Notes: generated by a model not told the origin, from the letters alone. Counted from the first letter of the stretch, positions 46,932 to 59,896 are shown. The stretch is DNA of 64,000 nt from Trichoderma breve (GCF_028502605.1 NC_079236.1:2480001-2544000), one strand, 5' to 3'. Numbers and translations: made by a program.

Positions 46932-49900
46932 GGGGTCTGTTTGGATGAGCATGGCCATCATTTGAAAATTGTATGTACACATTACGACATTTCACCTAAG
47001 ACTAGATGACGCATATATACTATAGTATATAGTATGTGAAGAATGAACAGCACAGATAACACCTGTGCCATTTTTGTACAAAGCTTCTCATGTCATCTTT
47101 TACCTGCTCACCTGTTTACTTGTTCTGTAGCTCTACGTCATCAACACCTAGCTGTAATGGATCCCACCCATACCAGCTCCCCCATCTTCTCCCAGGAAGG
47201 GAAAGCTCTGCGACAAAAAAAAAAGGGCTCCAATCTCGTGCATCTGCCTTTTCTCCGCAGGGGGAACTTGACGGTGATTCGACAGTTCAAGCGGCGCGAT
47301 CGGGATCTTGGAAGAATTGCTGGTGCCGGGTTCTGCGGAATATACGGAGGTAGTCAAGTAGTCTATAACATAGCTATGTTGCATTCCGTCCCGGTTTCGC
47401 GGGGTGGAGCTGAGGAGCTGAGGAGCTGAAAGCAAGGCGATAGATTGTGCGGGTATTAATAGAACGACGATGATGGTGGAAGAACGTCACATTTCGACCC
47501 ACTGCGGTCCGGCAGATTATTTCGATATGAGATTTGGGGCACGTATATTTTATGTTTGGGATCTTAGGACAAAGCTTGATTCATCTTGATCCATTCATCT
47601 GATTTCCATCTCACCGACGATGGAGGTAGTAGTGGGCGGGAACCGCGGGTCCAGCTTCACGATCCGAGGTTGCATGCGCAATGGTTCCGATGATATCATA
47701 AGGGATACATCACATTCACCTTCAGCCAAAAAAGCAGCCTCGGCAATCTCCCTCTTTTTGTGAGGGGGAGCACGACCATCATCTGCACTCATGTTTTCTA
47801 ATTTGAGCCCTTGATGTGCAGCGTTATGACCAGTGCGGATTGGATCGACAGCAGGGGTCGTCACCGAAAAAGAGAGCTGACGGGGCCATCTGAGTCGTTT
47901 TTGAGAAATGTCTGGTTGTGATCGGAATATGGGACCATAAAGGGTGAGCAAGATGAGGATCGCAGGGCTTTGATTGGACCGGCGTGAGTGAGCGATACGA
48001 GAAAGATAGGACGACGAGAATGCACTGCATCTGCACCATGTAATCTGCAGAGGGAACCATGCGTTGGGCCTGGGATTTACCTTTCTCCCCGCTTTTGGAG
48101 GAGGCGGGATGTGGGCAGATACGTAGCGGTAGAGGAGGTGTTTTGTTTCGCCTTGTTTTTCATTTTCTCGCAATTATTGAACTCAGATCGTACTGCGGAG
48201 AGCGGGGGGAACGTGGTCCCTGAGATTGTAGACGAAAGTCATCGTATGAGTTCTGCAAGCCGTGAGTCATACCTTTAGATCTATGCGAGAAACGGGCACC
48301 CCGGATTGTACTTGATTGCTGTTATGCGCTTCGTTTGATATAGAGCGATAAATGGGACGAGCATGATGCCGTTGAGATGGTGTTTATGCACGTTGACTTG
48401 TCGTTAATAAGTCGCGTCCAAGGTGGTGTGCTCTAGCGGGATGGCTCATCAAAGGCTTGATTTAGGCGGTTGTGGGAATGACAGAGACGATCAGCCCTTG
48501 GTTTTGGAATGGACAAGAACCACATTCAGTAGACTAGATTGCTAGAGTGAGTACAGGTAGAGAGCGGTGGCGTTGTGGGCGTCAAGATAACGACCGTCCC
48601 GCTGTTGGCTGATATGGAGGCGTCGTCTTGTCTCGGGCCGTGTCTGATTCAGTCCGGCCGGTGCAAGGAGAAAAAAAAAAAAAAGGCGTTCAACGTCTCT
48701 GGTGCGAACACATGTCAAACTCGGTTGAACAAGGTTTTAGCCGCCGTTTTGTCTTGCGAGTGTAGCGCCAGGAGAGGAGTTTAAGGGGGTGAAAGACGTT
48801 TTGCAACCTGTTGTTAGCTCAAGTTCTGGACAATGCCGTCTTGGCTTTAGCAGCCGTGGTGATGGATACCACCCCGTTGTGTTGGTGGAGGCATCGCCGT
48901 GGGCACGGAGTAAATACTTGTGGAAAAGTATTTTCTTTTTTCTTTTTTTGCGTCCGTGTGTCTTTCGCTCGCCTTTTGAGTGTCAATTCGGTTCCAGGTC
49001 CCAGACAAACAAACTTATCGCCGCGATGGCGGGTGAGGCAAACAGAATAGGGGAATTAAGAGAGCTGAAAAGCAAAGACCATAGTTGGGCATTCTTGAAA
49101 AATAGCACCGCATGCAGTCGCAACTCGTATCGGGAGTCCATCTCATTAAAGCTGTGTCTCGTTAGATGGTAGCATTCGGCTTTTTCTTTTGCTCTGCGAA
49201 GTTTGCAAAATGCCAGAATCCGCGAGTCCATGACAAGCAGCTCCACTTGGCTGACGTGACCCCATCCGTGTCCAATTTTCAATCCAGTAGCTTCATTAGT
49301 CAAGAGATCCATTTTGCAAGAATAGCTGAAGTGAGCAGCAAAGCGACAACCTTGAACCTTGGAAACAAAAGAAAGAAACGTCGCGTGGCCTGTGGTTCGT
49401 TCCCACTGTACAGCCTCTCTTTGTGGCAGGGGTTAGGACAGGCTTTGTGTGGTCTGTGAGAGGCGAGAGAAGAGAAGGACGAGGGGGAGCCCTGCTGGTG
49501 GACGGATGAACTGCCGGGCTGGGAAACGAGAGGAATTAAAAGAGAAAAAGAAAATAATACGGAAAAGCGGATAAAGAAGATGGAATCGTTTTGAAGCTGG
49601 TCCCATAGCTTTTTGATGATCTTTGATATGAGCAAGTTGAGGTTTGCGTGTGCGTGTGGTATCAAAGTTCCTTGCAGACGAGAGCTTTTCTTAGCACTCC
49701 TGACGACAGATGTCACTGTACAGCCAAAATGTCACCGGCTGCGACAAGTGTGCGTATCGGTACACGCTTAGCACGGAAGCCTGCGCTGGTATTCGGTACC
49801 TCCATGTGCGCCATGCGTGCCGTCCTGCAGCCACCGCGACTAGTACATTTACCTGTTCCTGGCCCTTTGCAGCTGGCCAGGGCCTTGACTGGCAGGACTG

Positions 49901-51010
49901 GCCCCCCGTAGCTTAGCGGCTGCTCCACTGTGGCCGCCTCGTATGCGGTACCTGGCACGCCTGTGCTCCGCTGCCCAGCGCCCTAGGTACCGCCACCAGC
50001 CACTAACAGCACTTCCGTGCGACCTGCAGGTGGTACCGGGTACTTGCAGCGCTGCACTTTCCCGCACTTCCTTGCCCTTTCCAGCACCTTTCCAGCACCA
50101 GCCCGCATGTACCTGCAACCTGTGCCGATCGCCCCTTTCATCGGGCCTGCCACGGTCCAGTGAGATCGAGCAAAACCTCCAGCTTGTTTCACCAGTCACC
50201 ACTCACTCAGTCTGTTCCTTTCCTTCTTTTTTGTCCTTTTAAAGATCGCCTGTTTTTGCAGCTCGATTCCGTTTATCCCCTCTCCACATTTCTACTCCTC
50301 CCTTCCACTCGTTTGGACTGATATTTTTTAACCCAACTGACCGGGTCTTCGCTCGTTCTCCTGGTTCACTCATTTTTTATATATCCTGAAACACCCCTAG
50401 TGTTCTCGGTACTACTTTGCCTAGCCTCCAATCATCTTTTTACTACGCCCTCTCCCAGCTCCTCTAAGGTCTTGTCAAGACTTCCTCTTGCTCTACCTTT
50501 TTGTCTTCCTCTTCCTTTTATTCTTCCCTTTCACGCTCGTCTTTGTTCTGTTTGCCCTTTGCAGACTGTCACTCGCTTCGCCTATCCTAGCTGTTGGCAC
50601 GGGCCTTTGTTCTGACATTCGCACTGCATTGCGTACTCGATTTCCTCGACGACAGCTTGTGCTTCCTCGTCACCATCAGCTCAATTGTGCATTTCCTGCA
50701 AACCTGATTAGCCTGGAGCCGGTCTTCAGCGGCTTCTGCATCCGCGGTATCTGAAACGTCGCGTTCGCCGGTTCTTTTTATGCCCCTGCGGTGGCATTGA
50801 TTGTCAGTTCATATTAGGTGGTAGCGCAGCATTTTTGCACGCCATCGACTAAACTCGACGTCCTGTGTGGATATCCTCAGCTTTAACCACAGCACCTAAG
50901 CTATCCTTGCAATCTTCACAAGAACGAATAGCCTTAGCTTTTCAAGGCATCAAAGTTGTCAATTCGAAACATATCACGGCCTATTTATAGTAGGCAACGC
51001 TTGTACTCTG

Positions 51011-51017
51011 TATAAAA
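51011..51017 (+). promoter_or_regulatory. TATAAAA, possible TATA box of the MscS-type gene
   Basis: A TATAAAA lies 62 bp upstream of the ATG at 51079. If functional, the leader would be very short. The C/T-rich stretch further left suggests an earlier transcription start as an alternative. Confidence 0.3.
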
Positions 51018-51078
51018 CGACGTGCACTGCCCTTCCACCTCTAGGCGTGCACCTGTTGCGGAGTAGGGGAAACTTCAC

Positions 51079-53816
51079 ATGGCGCAACGTCAAGCCTCTC
51101 GCGCCTCACGAAGCTCTGCTGGATTCATCCCTCTTGACGGAGGCGATCTTCGCGACATGGACAACGGCGGCATCCCCCTCAACCCCTTGACGACGGTCAA
51201 GAGTAACGCGTCAACCACAGGAGCCAGGAAGCCCACCATGCAAGCCACCCGCAGCCATGACGAGCACAACGAGAAGCATGGCATGCACCACCGCCATGCT
51301 GGCCGTCGACGCAAGATGGATGATGAGAGCCTCAAGCGGAGGCAGACCGGCGACGAGGCCAAGCTCAACGCCATGGGTCGGCTCTATGCCAAGATCGTCG
51401 GCTTCTCAGTCATCACGCGATACATGGTCTACGTCGTGCCGGTTGGCATCCTGCTGGCTGTCCCCCTCATTGTACTTCCTCTGACCGGCCACAAGAACGA
51501 CATCTACCTTGGCAGCCACGACAAAAGCAGAGGCCCTCCTCTGTTCAAGCTCTTCTTGTGGATTCAAATCTCCTGGCTGTCTCTATGGGGTGTCAAAGCC
51601 GCCGCCTGGTTTCTCCCTCACGCCTTCATGTTCTTCTGTGGTATCGTCAGTGCTGGCACTCGCAAGTACGCCACCGTCTTGAGCAACCTGACCATTGTCA
51701 TCTCCATCTTCTTCTGGGGCCTGGCTTCTTGGCTCACCTTCAAGAGCATCTTTGCCCAGGCCTTCTCAGATGGCATTACTTGGGTTGTCAACCTCGAACG
51801 TGTCCTCGGCGCCTGCTTCGTCTCCTCCGCTATCCTTCTTGGTGAAAAGGCCATTGTTCAGCTCATCGGTGTGTCTTACCACCAGCGGTCCTTTGACAAT
51901 CGCATCAAAGACTCCAAGAGGGAAATCCACCTTCTGGGTCTCTTGTATGATGCTTCCCGTACCCTGTTCCCCATGTACTGCCACGAGTTTGCCGAAGAAG
52001 ACTACATCATCGAAGATAGTATCGAGATGATGCTTAGACGGAAGGCCGGCAAATCCGCCGCCCCTGGCGCCGTGGCCCCTATGAGGATCATCGGAGACGT
52101 CGGTCGATTTGGTGACAAGGTGACGTCCGTCTTTGGCAATCTTGCGAGTGAAATCACTGGCAAGCACGTCTTCAACCCCAACTCGGCCCACTCCATCGTC
52201 ATTGAAGCTCTCGAGAAGAAGCGATCGTCTGAGGCCCTCGCCAGGCGTCTCTGGATGTCCTTTGTCATTGAAGGCAGAGATGCCCTGTTCCCAGACGACG
52301 TCGAAGAGGTTCTTGGTCCAGCATACAAGGCGGAAGCAGAAGAGGCCTTTGAGGCCATTGACACTGACGCCAATGGAGATATCAGCCTCGAAGAAATGGT
52401 CCGCAAGGTTGTTGAGATGGGCAAGGAAAGAAAGGCAATTGCCGAAGGAATGAAGGATATTGGACAGGCCCTCACAGCATTTGATAAGGTCTTGCTGTTC
52501 GTCGTCCTGCTCATCTCCGTCTTCATCTTCTTGTCCTTCTTCAACAGCAGCCTTCTCACCACCATTGCTACCGCCGGTACCGCTCTTTTATCTCTTTCTT
52601 TTGTCTTTGCTGTCACCACCCAAGAATTCCTTGGTTCTTGCATCTTTCTATTCGTCAAGCATCCCTATGATGTTGGTGATCGCATCGAGATCTCAGGTAC
52701 ACAGATGCTGGTTGACCGCATTTCCCTCTTGTACACCGTCTTCACACGCACCGACAAGATGCAAGTCTCTCAGGTAAGGACACTAGCCGTCTTCGAATAG
52801 GGTATTTATTGGACAAACTAACGTATTTAAACCAGGTCCCAAACATTGTTCTCAATAACCTTTGGATCGAAAACGTGACTCGAAGCAAGGCCATGTCGGA
52901 GACCTTCTCCGTTGACGTCTCTTTTGATACCTCATTCGAAGACATCGAACTTCTCCGTAACGAAATGGAGAAATTTGTCCGCTCGCCCGAGAACTCTCGA
53001 GACTTCCAGCCCGACTTTGGCATTGGCATCGGCGGTGTCAATAACCTTGACAAGTTGACTCTCAAAATCAGCATTAAGCACAAATCCAACTGGCACAACG
53101 ACCGTGTTCGGGCTACTCGTCGCTCCAAGTTTATGTGTGCTCTGGCTGTCGCTATGAAGAAGATTCCCATTCTCGCTCCTGGTGGTGGTGGTGAGGCCTT
53201 GGGCGGACCCACGAATCCTACATATTCTGTGGCCGTAACCGACCAGTGGGCTGCTGACAGCCGAGACAAGGCGGCCAAGGCAACCGACGCTGGGCGAATG
53301 GTCCCTTCGAATGCGGGCCAGACCCCTGAAGAGATTCAACAGTCGGAGAAGAACGCCGTCGCAGCCCTCAACACAAACCGATCTCTCGTCCTCGAGACCT
53401 CGGGCATGTGGGACGCTGATGCTCGCTCCATTGCGTCTAGAGATCCATCAGACGAAGTAAGCGCGGGAGATTTGAAAAAGGAGAGCAGCCAGCGTGGTGG
53501 CAAACGACGAGCAGGAGAGGGCTTGACCGGCCTTACTCCGATAGACAGCCAGCACTCGACCTTCCCGCAGTCGGGCACCAGTCCAAGAATAAGAACCTTT
53601 GACGAAGAAGCTCAGACCGGGATGCCGGGATCTCAGTTTGGCGCTCACCAGGAAGACGGTATCGGCCGCCATTCTAGCTACCGAGGCCCCAGCTTCGACG
53701 TGAGCCGCACTGAGGATACCCTCCACCTTTCTCCATCGTTGCATGTCCCCAACCGTGGCGCGAGCGTGGGTCGACGCCAACGAGGATCGTCCACGTCCCA
53801 TGACGGCCACCAGTAA
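51079..53816 (+). CDS. EF-hand mechanosensitive ion channel, MscS family (Msy1/Msy2-like)
   Basis: Exons 51079-52773 and 52836-53816 give 891 aa; the 62-bp phase-0 intron runs GTAAGG to CCAG. A basic cytosolic N-terminus (about 1-110) is followed by four hydrophobic segments between about 112 and 265. An EF-hand calcium loop sits at 428-439 (DTDANGDISLEE, all ligand positions filled). A further helix at about 470-487 and the MscS pore helix at about 494-530 (TTIATAGTALLSLSFVFAVT) lead to the beta domain (HPYDVGDRIEI). The Ser/Arg-rich C-terminal tail has no domain. In fission yeast Msy1 and Msy2 sit in ER-type membranes and release calcium under hypo-osmotic shock; the EF-hand is the defining feature of that group. 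Intron retention would cut the protein just after the pore. Confidence 0.9.
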
Positions 53817-55736
53817 AACCGCATGAAGCAATACACTTTCCCCTTTTAGATAAAGGGAGACGGATACTCAGCCTTGGAGCAAACACGCTCCGAACGACTT
53901 GAAGTATTCTGTTCAGATTGAAGACCTCCTCCCTGGCGATATTTTCACTACGGATGGAGTTGCAAATATTCCATTTCTTTTTCGGTATTAAACGGTCATG
54001 TTTTTTGTTGTTTGTTTGAAGAAACACGAAAGCAAAAAAAACAATGTTTGGGACAAGTGGTTTATGATTTGTACTGCGTCAAAAGAGGCCCTGTTGTACG
54101 CTACGAGCACAACGAAGGGCGAGCTGGCTATTTCTTTTTCCATCATGGCGGGAGAGGAGGAAAAGCATCAAAAAATGGGAAACTTGGATTGAATTAGACG
54201 CGGAATTAAGACGCTGTGAGCCAGTGCTGGCACCGCTATATATATCACGGCATGAATTCTTATACTACATATTAGCTTTTTTAGTTTAGCACCCTCTCTT
54301 CTTCTTCTTTGTCTTGTTAGTTTTCACATACACCAATAGATTTGCCGTTATGCCTTGGCAATTTCGCTACGTTTGCACTTTTGATTTGATGGCTAGCTGT
54401 ATATATTACCATACTCGTCTTACTTTGAGTCTCGGTGGCAGGGCTTACTTGGATGTGCCCCGAGCCTACTGATAGCTTGTCTGGAATAAACCCCGCGGTT
54501 GAATATTAATCGGCGTATAAAGAGAAAAGGACTATTACTTCTATCCATTATGCTAAACCGTCTTGATACGAGCTTACCCTTGTATCTTGGGTTATAACGA
54601 GAAGCCTAGACCTGGATACATAGATGTCATTACCCCAGCCGATGACTAAGCCCTTGAGTTTAGGAGTTATGCCCAACTTCAGCTCATTTGGTGTTCAACT
54701 TTGTTCAACTACGACGTAACCTCTTCAACTTATCCGAAGACTAAGATGAAGCTGTCAAGTGATTGTCACGAAACACGGAAAACGTCTGTCTATTCTCGCG
54801 GCGATCCGTTCGTGACTGATTGCTTTTCCGAATCCTGGGGAACCAAGTGCCGCTCTCCTGGCACATCACCGCCTGACTCTTCACATTTTCGCTAACCCAT
54901 ACCGCCTCATATTATACGCAGCTTGACATGGGCATGCTCAGGCCACTTGACGGCACTGGACCACGGTTCCGACTCGCCGACCCCTGGCAATGATTCCCGA
55001 AATCCCATGCATCTGTCTGCATGCATAGCGCTGGCACCAGTTGAGCCAAAGCATCCCCGCAAACTTCTCCGCACGGCCAATGGCTCCATCTCCACACAAT
55101 GGTCTGTGATGGAAGCCCGAGTATTTCCCCAAAAAGCTAGCTGGGGAGCTCTATTTCCTGAATCCGTCCCCACCATCAGCACTGCTCGAGGGCGTTCGGA
55201 AAAGGTTGCCTCTGGCTCGCCAAAACGGTTCCAATGGCGAACGTTTGTTGCGAGGACGAAGGCAGAAGCCCACCCGAGCTAGGAAAAACGTGGCGGCCAC
55301 GATCGAAACAAGAAGTGACGGTGGGAAAGGGGGGGTGGGAAGCATTGGGATCCGAGAACCTGCGGGGGTTGTGTCGTCGAGATGCATGTAACGCTGGCCC
55401 TGTGAGGCGAGCCGTCGGGAAAAGGAAACTTTTTTTTTCGGGGGGAGACCCTTTTCTTTAGATATTACCTTTCGTCTCGAAGCTAACACAGACGTGAGTT
55501 GCTTCTTGTGGATGTCATTTCTTCAACTACCTGTTGCTGCTACCAAGGGACTATCTTGCAAGCTGTTGATTGTCAATTGCGAGTCTGGCATCTGACTGCG
55601 TGTTTTGGTTGATGACCTAAATTTGCAGCGAAAGATTGTCCGATATAGGAGGAACAGTCTCATTACATCTCCAAGCATCTCATTGTCTTTTCTCTTGACT
55701 TGTCGCCGCTATAATCACTCTAAACACACATTCACA
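53817..55736. other. Intergenic region upstream of the Zn2Cys6 regulator
   Basis: About 1.9 kb without a supported gene; frames at 54701-55489 overlap on both strands and lack domains. The left part is AT-rich and probably the channel gene's 3' UTR. The reading frame of the regulator is open upstream of its ATG to 55605, but no earlier in-frame ATG exists. Confidence 0.5.
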
Positions 55737-57652
55737 ATGTCGACTACACCAAACGTCACGCAGAAGCCGCCGCAGCAGGTATGCGACAACTGTCGCTTCA
55801 GGAAAATGAAGTGCGATCGCGGTCTGCCGTGTAGCAACTGCGTCGTCTCTTCCATTCCTTGTCGATACTTACACACACTTCGGCGCAAAGGGCCAAGGGG
55901 AGGCAAAGGCCGTCGACTGTCCCAAATCAGGCAGGGCCTCACAGAACCAGACAAGAACCATTTTGAGGTCAGCACGCCGAGCACACAGATTCAGTTCAAC
56001 GCCTTGGAAGATTCAAATCGAAGCCGACCTGCCAGCCAGCAAAACCCCCTTCTCGCCCTTGCAACAGCGTCTGGAACGGCGACGGAACATGACAAGCAGA
56101 GACTGTCGGTGGCCTTGGCGGCTCATGTGCAGGTGTTTATGAAGCACCTGTTTCCCATTATGCCTGTTGTCAACGACAGGGAGCTGCTGACCGACTCGCT
56201 GCGCTTGGATGAGCTCTCTCCATCACGGTATGCCTTTCTCTTGTCTCTCTGCGCCGCGACGCGGATCCAGTTGAAGCTGGACAACGCAGAGGAGTACGAC
56301 GAGACATCAGTGGGCATCAACACATCACTAGACTCGCCCCTTACGGGTGAGGCTCTGCTCACCGCTGCTGAGCAGGCTCGGCTGCAGTTCAACGTGGTCG
56401 ATGACCTCAGCCTAGACACGCTGCTGACATCCTTTTTCCTCTTTGCGGGCTATGGAAACCTGGAGAAGCATACCCATGCTTGGTTTTACCTGAACCAGGC
56501 CATTTCATTGGCTCTGTCAATAGGCTTACACAGTGAGTCGGCCTACAGCAACCTGGAAGAAAGCGAACGGGAAATCAGGCGGCGGATATTCTGGCTATTG
56601 TTTGTGACCGAAAGGTAAGCGTGAATTGATTTGAATCGTTTCATCACAAATTTTGAGGCAGGGAAACTAATTCGCATGCCCCATGGTAGAACATATGCTC
56701 TGCAGCACAGGCGGCCGGTGATGCTACGCAACACCATCTCGAAGCCGCAGATTGTCGACTCAGACTGTCCTATTGTCATGCACGATTTCGTAAACCACGT
56801 CCGTCTATTCGAGCTGCTGCCTTGTTCTCTCTACGAGTGGCAGCCTCACACCGATGGATGCCAGCCTCAAGGTGTCGCTCTCAGCCATGCCATCAGCAAT
56901 AAGCTCTCCGCTGTGCAGCCCGCAGAGTCGGTGATGGAGAGCCAGAGATTCGATACACTTGTCACACAACAGTGGCTTCGCGTGTCGATGTGGCGGCTCG
57001 CTTTTGGCACCAAGCCGAATCTCGTGTATGGACAGGGCCTCATGCCCGCCCTTGGCTTGCCGTTTGAGGCTGGCAAGTCCATCATGAAGGCCCTGGGGTC
57101 CGTGAGCCAGAGCTCAAAGGATTGCCACGGAATCGCAATTGTAAGTTTAGATAGAGAAGCAGTTTCTACGACATAGCAAGTGAACAGGTGCTAACTGAAG
57201 AACTTTGCTAGGAACAAAAACTGTTCGATATTGGAATGAGTCTCGCAGACGCATCCATGTCTGCTTCCCCCATGCCCTCTTTCGAATTCGGGCCACAGGA
57301 CGTTCTCTGCTCTGTTGTCAAGTTCCTGGCCCGTATCCGTGGATGCCAATCTAATCTGCTACCCAAGCTTCTAAAGCACTCGGAGATGATTCTCGGCTTC
57401 TCAAATCCCATTGCCAGCATCGACATCCACTGGCCGGCATTGTTGGAGGAGCCTTCAGGAGGAGTGGCGGAGAATGTGGGCGACCTGGCTGCTCAGGGAG
57501 ACGAATCATCCAGCAGCACAGGCAGCTGGCAGGATACCTGCGATTTGACGATGCTGGAACCTGGCGCGGCGTCGTTTATGGCGTTGGGGTGCGACGAGCC
57601 GCCGTTTGACGCGGATCAAGTGCACTTGCCGGGGCAAGTAGAAATTGCATAA
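55737..57652 (+). CDS. Zn2Cys6 transcription factor, maltose/sugar-activator-like
   Basis: Three exons (55737-56614, 56690-57140, 57212-57652) encode 589 aa; introns of 75 and 71 bp are canonical. The binuclear zinc cluster occupies residues 16-43 with exact C-x2-C-x6-C-x5-C-x2-C-x6-C spacing (CDNCRFRKMKCDRGLPC). It is followed by CRYLHTLRRKGPRGGKGRR, a linker resembling the MAL-activator/Suc1 class. The fungal-specific middle domain runs from about 125 to 330, with YLNQAISLALSIGLH, RRRIFWLLFVTER and the ALQHRRPVML segment across intron 1. It probably binds CGG-type elements in the nucleus. The gene points toward the alpha-galactosidase, with stops 307 bp apart, and a maltose-permease-like gene lies about 5 kb further. 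Control of these genes is inference from position and family. Confidence 0.85.
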
Positions 57653-57959
57653 AGAGTTTAATTGCCAGCCTGAAATAATTTCTTGGAATCACTTTTTTTT
57701 TTCTTGGTTTCTTGGTTTCAATATTTTGGCTTGGGTTTATTGGGTGGCTATGAAAATGTTCTATGAAATATGCCTGTTTAACAGTTCTATGTATATGCCT
57801 ATGATGCTGCCATGGTTTTCTGTCAAACCATGCCAATCAATCAACAGAGAAATCCCTCTTTTTGGAATCCTCCTTCATTAGCCCCTTCATCTCTTGCTCT
57901 CGTGAAGCTCAATTGACCATCCAGCTCCTCCTCAAAGCTCATCCTTCAGAAGGCTCTCT
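57653..57959. other. Convergent 3' region, regulator / alpha-galactosidase
   Basis: T-rich 307-bp spacer between two stop codons. Its right end contains the second copy of the repeat that encodes the alpha-galactosidase tail. Confidence 0.7.
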
Positions 57960-57988
57960 TCAAAGCTCGTCCTTGAGAAGGCTCTTCC
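57932..57988. repeat. 28-bp tandem repeat covering the alpha-galactosidase C-terminal codons
   Basis: Copies at 57932-57959 and 57960-57988 both begin TCAAAGCTC and share CCTT-AGAAGGCTCT with two or three differences. The right copy encodes, on the minus strand, the last residues SLLKDEL and the stop. The left copy lies just past the stop and, in another frame, would encode the same LLKDEL plus stop. Confidence 0.8.
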
Positions 57989-59896
57989 TGGTGGTATCCT
58001 CTCCGCTGGTGCTCTGCAGCCTAAACACCTTGGCTGCATGTCTCGGCACCCTGGCACTGATGATGCCACCGGCCTCGACGGCGCCAATCCGCTCGCCAAA
58101 CAGCCGTGGGTCCCGACGGCTCAGGCCCTGGGCATAGGGGAGCTCCGTCGCGTTGTACCAGTCGAGCTTGGTCTGCAGCAGCGAGCGACGAGCGTCCGCA
58201 TCCTTGGCGTCGAGCAGGGTTTGAGCGTCATGCGAGCTCATGCGAGAGCCGCTGCTACCCCACAGGTCGTGGATGGCCCAGTCCTGCTTGACCTGCGGGG
58301 CGGTGCCCACGCCGTCCATGATGAAGACGTCCTCGAGCGAGACGGACATGTCGAGGTCTGTGTCGGCGGCGTTGAGGAAGATGACGACCTGGTCGCCGTT
58401 GGCCAGGGGGCCGCTCCAGACGTGCGTTTCACCTACACCGTGGCGGTCCTTGGGAACGTCGAGATTGCGCGAGATGCGCTGGACGGCGCGGCCACGGGGA
58501 TCCTGGTTGAGGGCAATGATGGCGGGGTTGTTGATAATGGCGAGAGAGGAAGCCGTTAACTTGCGGAGGTCGTTGCCGAGGAGCAGGGGGGACTTGAGCG
58601 CCGCCCACATGGAGAAATGGGCTTTGTACTGTTTCCATCCCATGTTAATACAACATTGCATGTAAGTCGGAGTCACAAGAAGAACCATCACGGGATCTCT
58701 CCACTTACCTCTTCTTCCGTCATGCCGCCGTGGCCAACTTCCAGCATGTCCAAGTCGTTCCACCCGCCCGGCAGGCCTCGGTCGATGTAGGGAGCCACCT
58801 TGTTGATGATGGCCAGGACGGAGCAGTGCGTGCCGGGGGCGATACACGCTGGGTCGGCGGCGTTTGTGCACGAACACAGGTCATCTGGACGGGCGAAAGA
58901 GTCGTAAATGTCGCCCGAGATGCGCCAGGAATTGGCAATGGATCCTCCCCACTGCAATGTGACAAGACGTTAGCTGCCTCTTTCTCTCTCATCTTTTCCT
59001 GCGTCCTTAGACTGTTCTACAAGTGCAGCTTTTTCGTGACGAAAGCCAAGACAGGGGGGAGGAGACTTACAGTGTGGACGTAGTCCTCGCCCCAGCTGCA
59101 TAGGCTGTACAGGATGGACCGGCCCGTCTTCTTGAGCGCCTTGGCCATCTCATTGAAGCGGTTAAAGGAGATGAGGGGCGTGCCGAACCGGCCCATATGA
59201 TAGCAGTTGTCGTACTTGAGGTAGTCGACACCCCAGTCGGCGAAGCTCTGAGCATCGTTTTCTTCGTAATCGAGGGATCCAGCTACATCAAACGATTAGC
59301 AACTCCTCGTCAAACCAACACACAATACCAATATCCATATAAGAAAGCACACAATTGCGCAAGACAGAACAGAAAAAAGACAAGGGAAGGATAACAACTC
59401 ACCATATCGCGCGCATGTCATCTCGCCCGCGCTCGAGTACATCCCAAACAGAAACCCCTGCCCATGCAGCTCCTCCGCCACCGCGCCCATGCCGTCCGGG
59501 AACTTGGTGGTGTCCGCGACGAGCTTCCCGTCGGCGTCGCGGCCCGACGACCAGCAGTCGTCTAGCACCACGTACTTGTAGCCCAGGTCCTGCAGCCCGT
59601 ATTCCGTGAGCAGCTTGGCCGTGTTGGTGAGGAGGGTCGACGAGACGGAGCAGGCAAACGTGTTCCAGTTGTTCTATTGGAGGAGAAACCACACAAAGAT
59701 CGTCAGCTTTTTGGTTGGTGTGAGTGTGATTCGATTTGCTTCGACTGAGATGTGCCGGGACAGGACGAAAAAAGCATCAGTCACACAAGTAACATACCCA
59801 TCCCATCTGGGGAGTTCTCGCCAGTCCGTTGTTTACGGCCCGGACGCCGCTCGCAGAGAGGGCCACGAGAAGCCCTTCTTTAGCAGGAAACCTCAT
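57960..59896 (-). CDS. GH27 alpha-galactosidase with C-terminal KDEL
   Basis: Five exons (59896-59798, 59673-59403, 59282-59071, 58951-58709, 58628-57960) encode 497 aa; introns are 124, 120, 119 and 80 bp with canonical ends. Residues 1-20 form a short, rather weak signal peptide (GLLVALSASGVRA). GH27 motifs follow: LARTPQMGWNNWNTFAC, VVLDDCWSS, SSAGEMTCARYAGSLDYE, the nucleophile Asp148 in DYLKYDNC, the acid/base Asp within GGWNDLDMLEVG (260 or 262), then YKAHFSMWAALKSPLLLGND and a beta-sandwich C-terminal domain. It removes terminal alpha-1,6-galactose from melibiose, raffinose-type sugars or galactomannan. The last four residues are KDEL, an ER-retrieval signal that is unusual for an enzyme of this kind. 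It is convergent with a sugar-type regulator. Confidence 0.9.

Larger units (their letters stand above)
46500..51078. other. Intergenic region upstream of the MscS-type channel
   Basis: About 4.6 kb with no supported gene. It contains a 57-bp tandem repeat (46829-46931), an A-run near 48670 and a long C/T-rich stretch (about 50200-50560) that probably marks the promoter and leader of the channel gene. Frames such as 47595-48173 lack domains and overlap others on the opposite strand. Confidence 0.5.

Noticed and set aside
47595..48173. 192-codon minus-strand frame
   Set aside because: No domain, overlapping frames on both strands, and no splice or promoter context.
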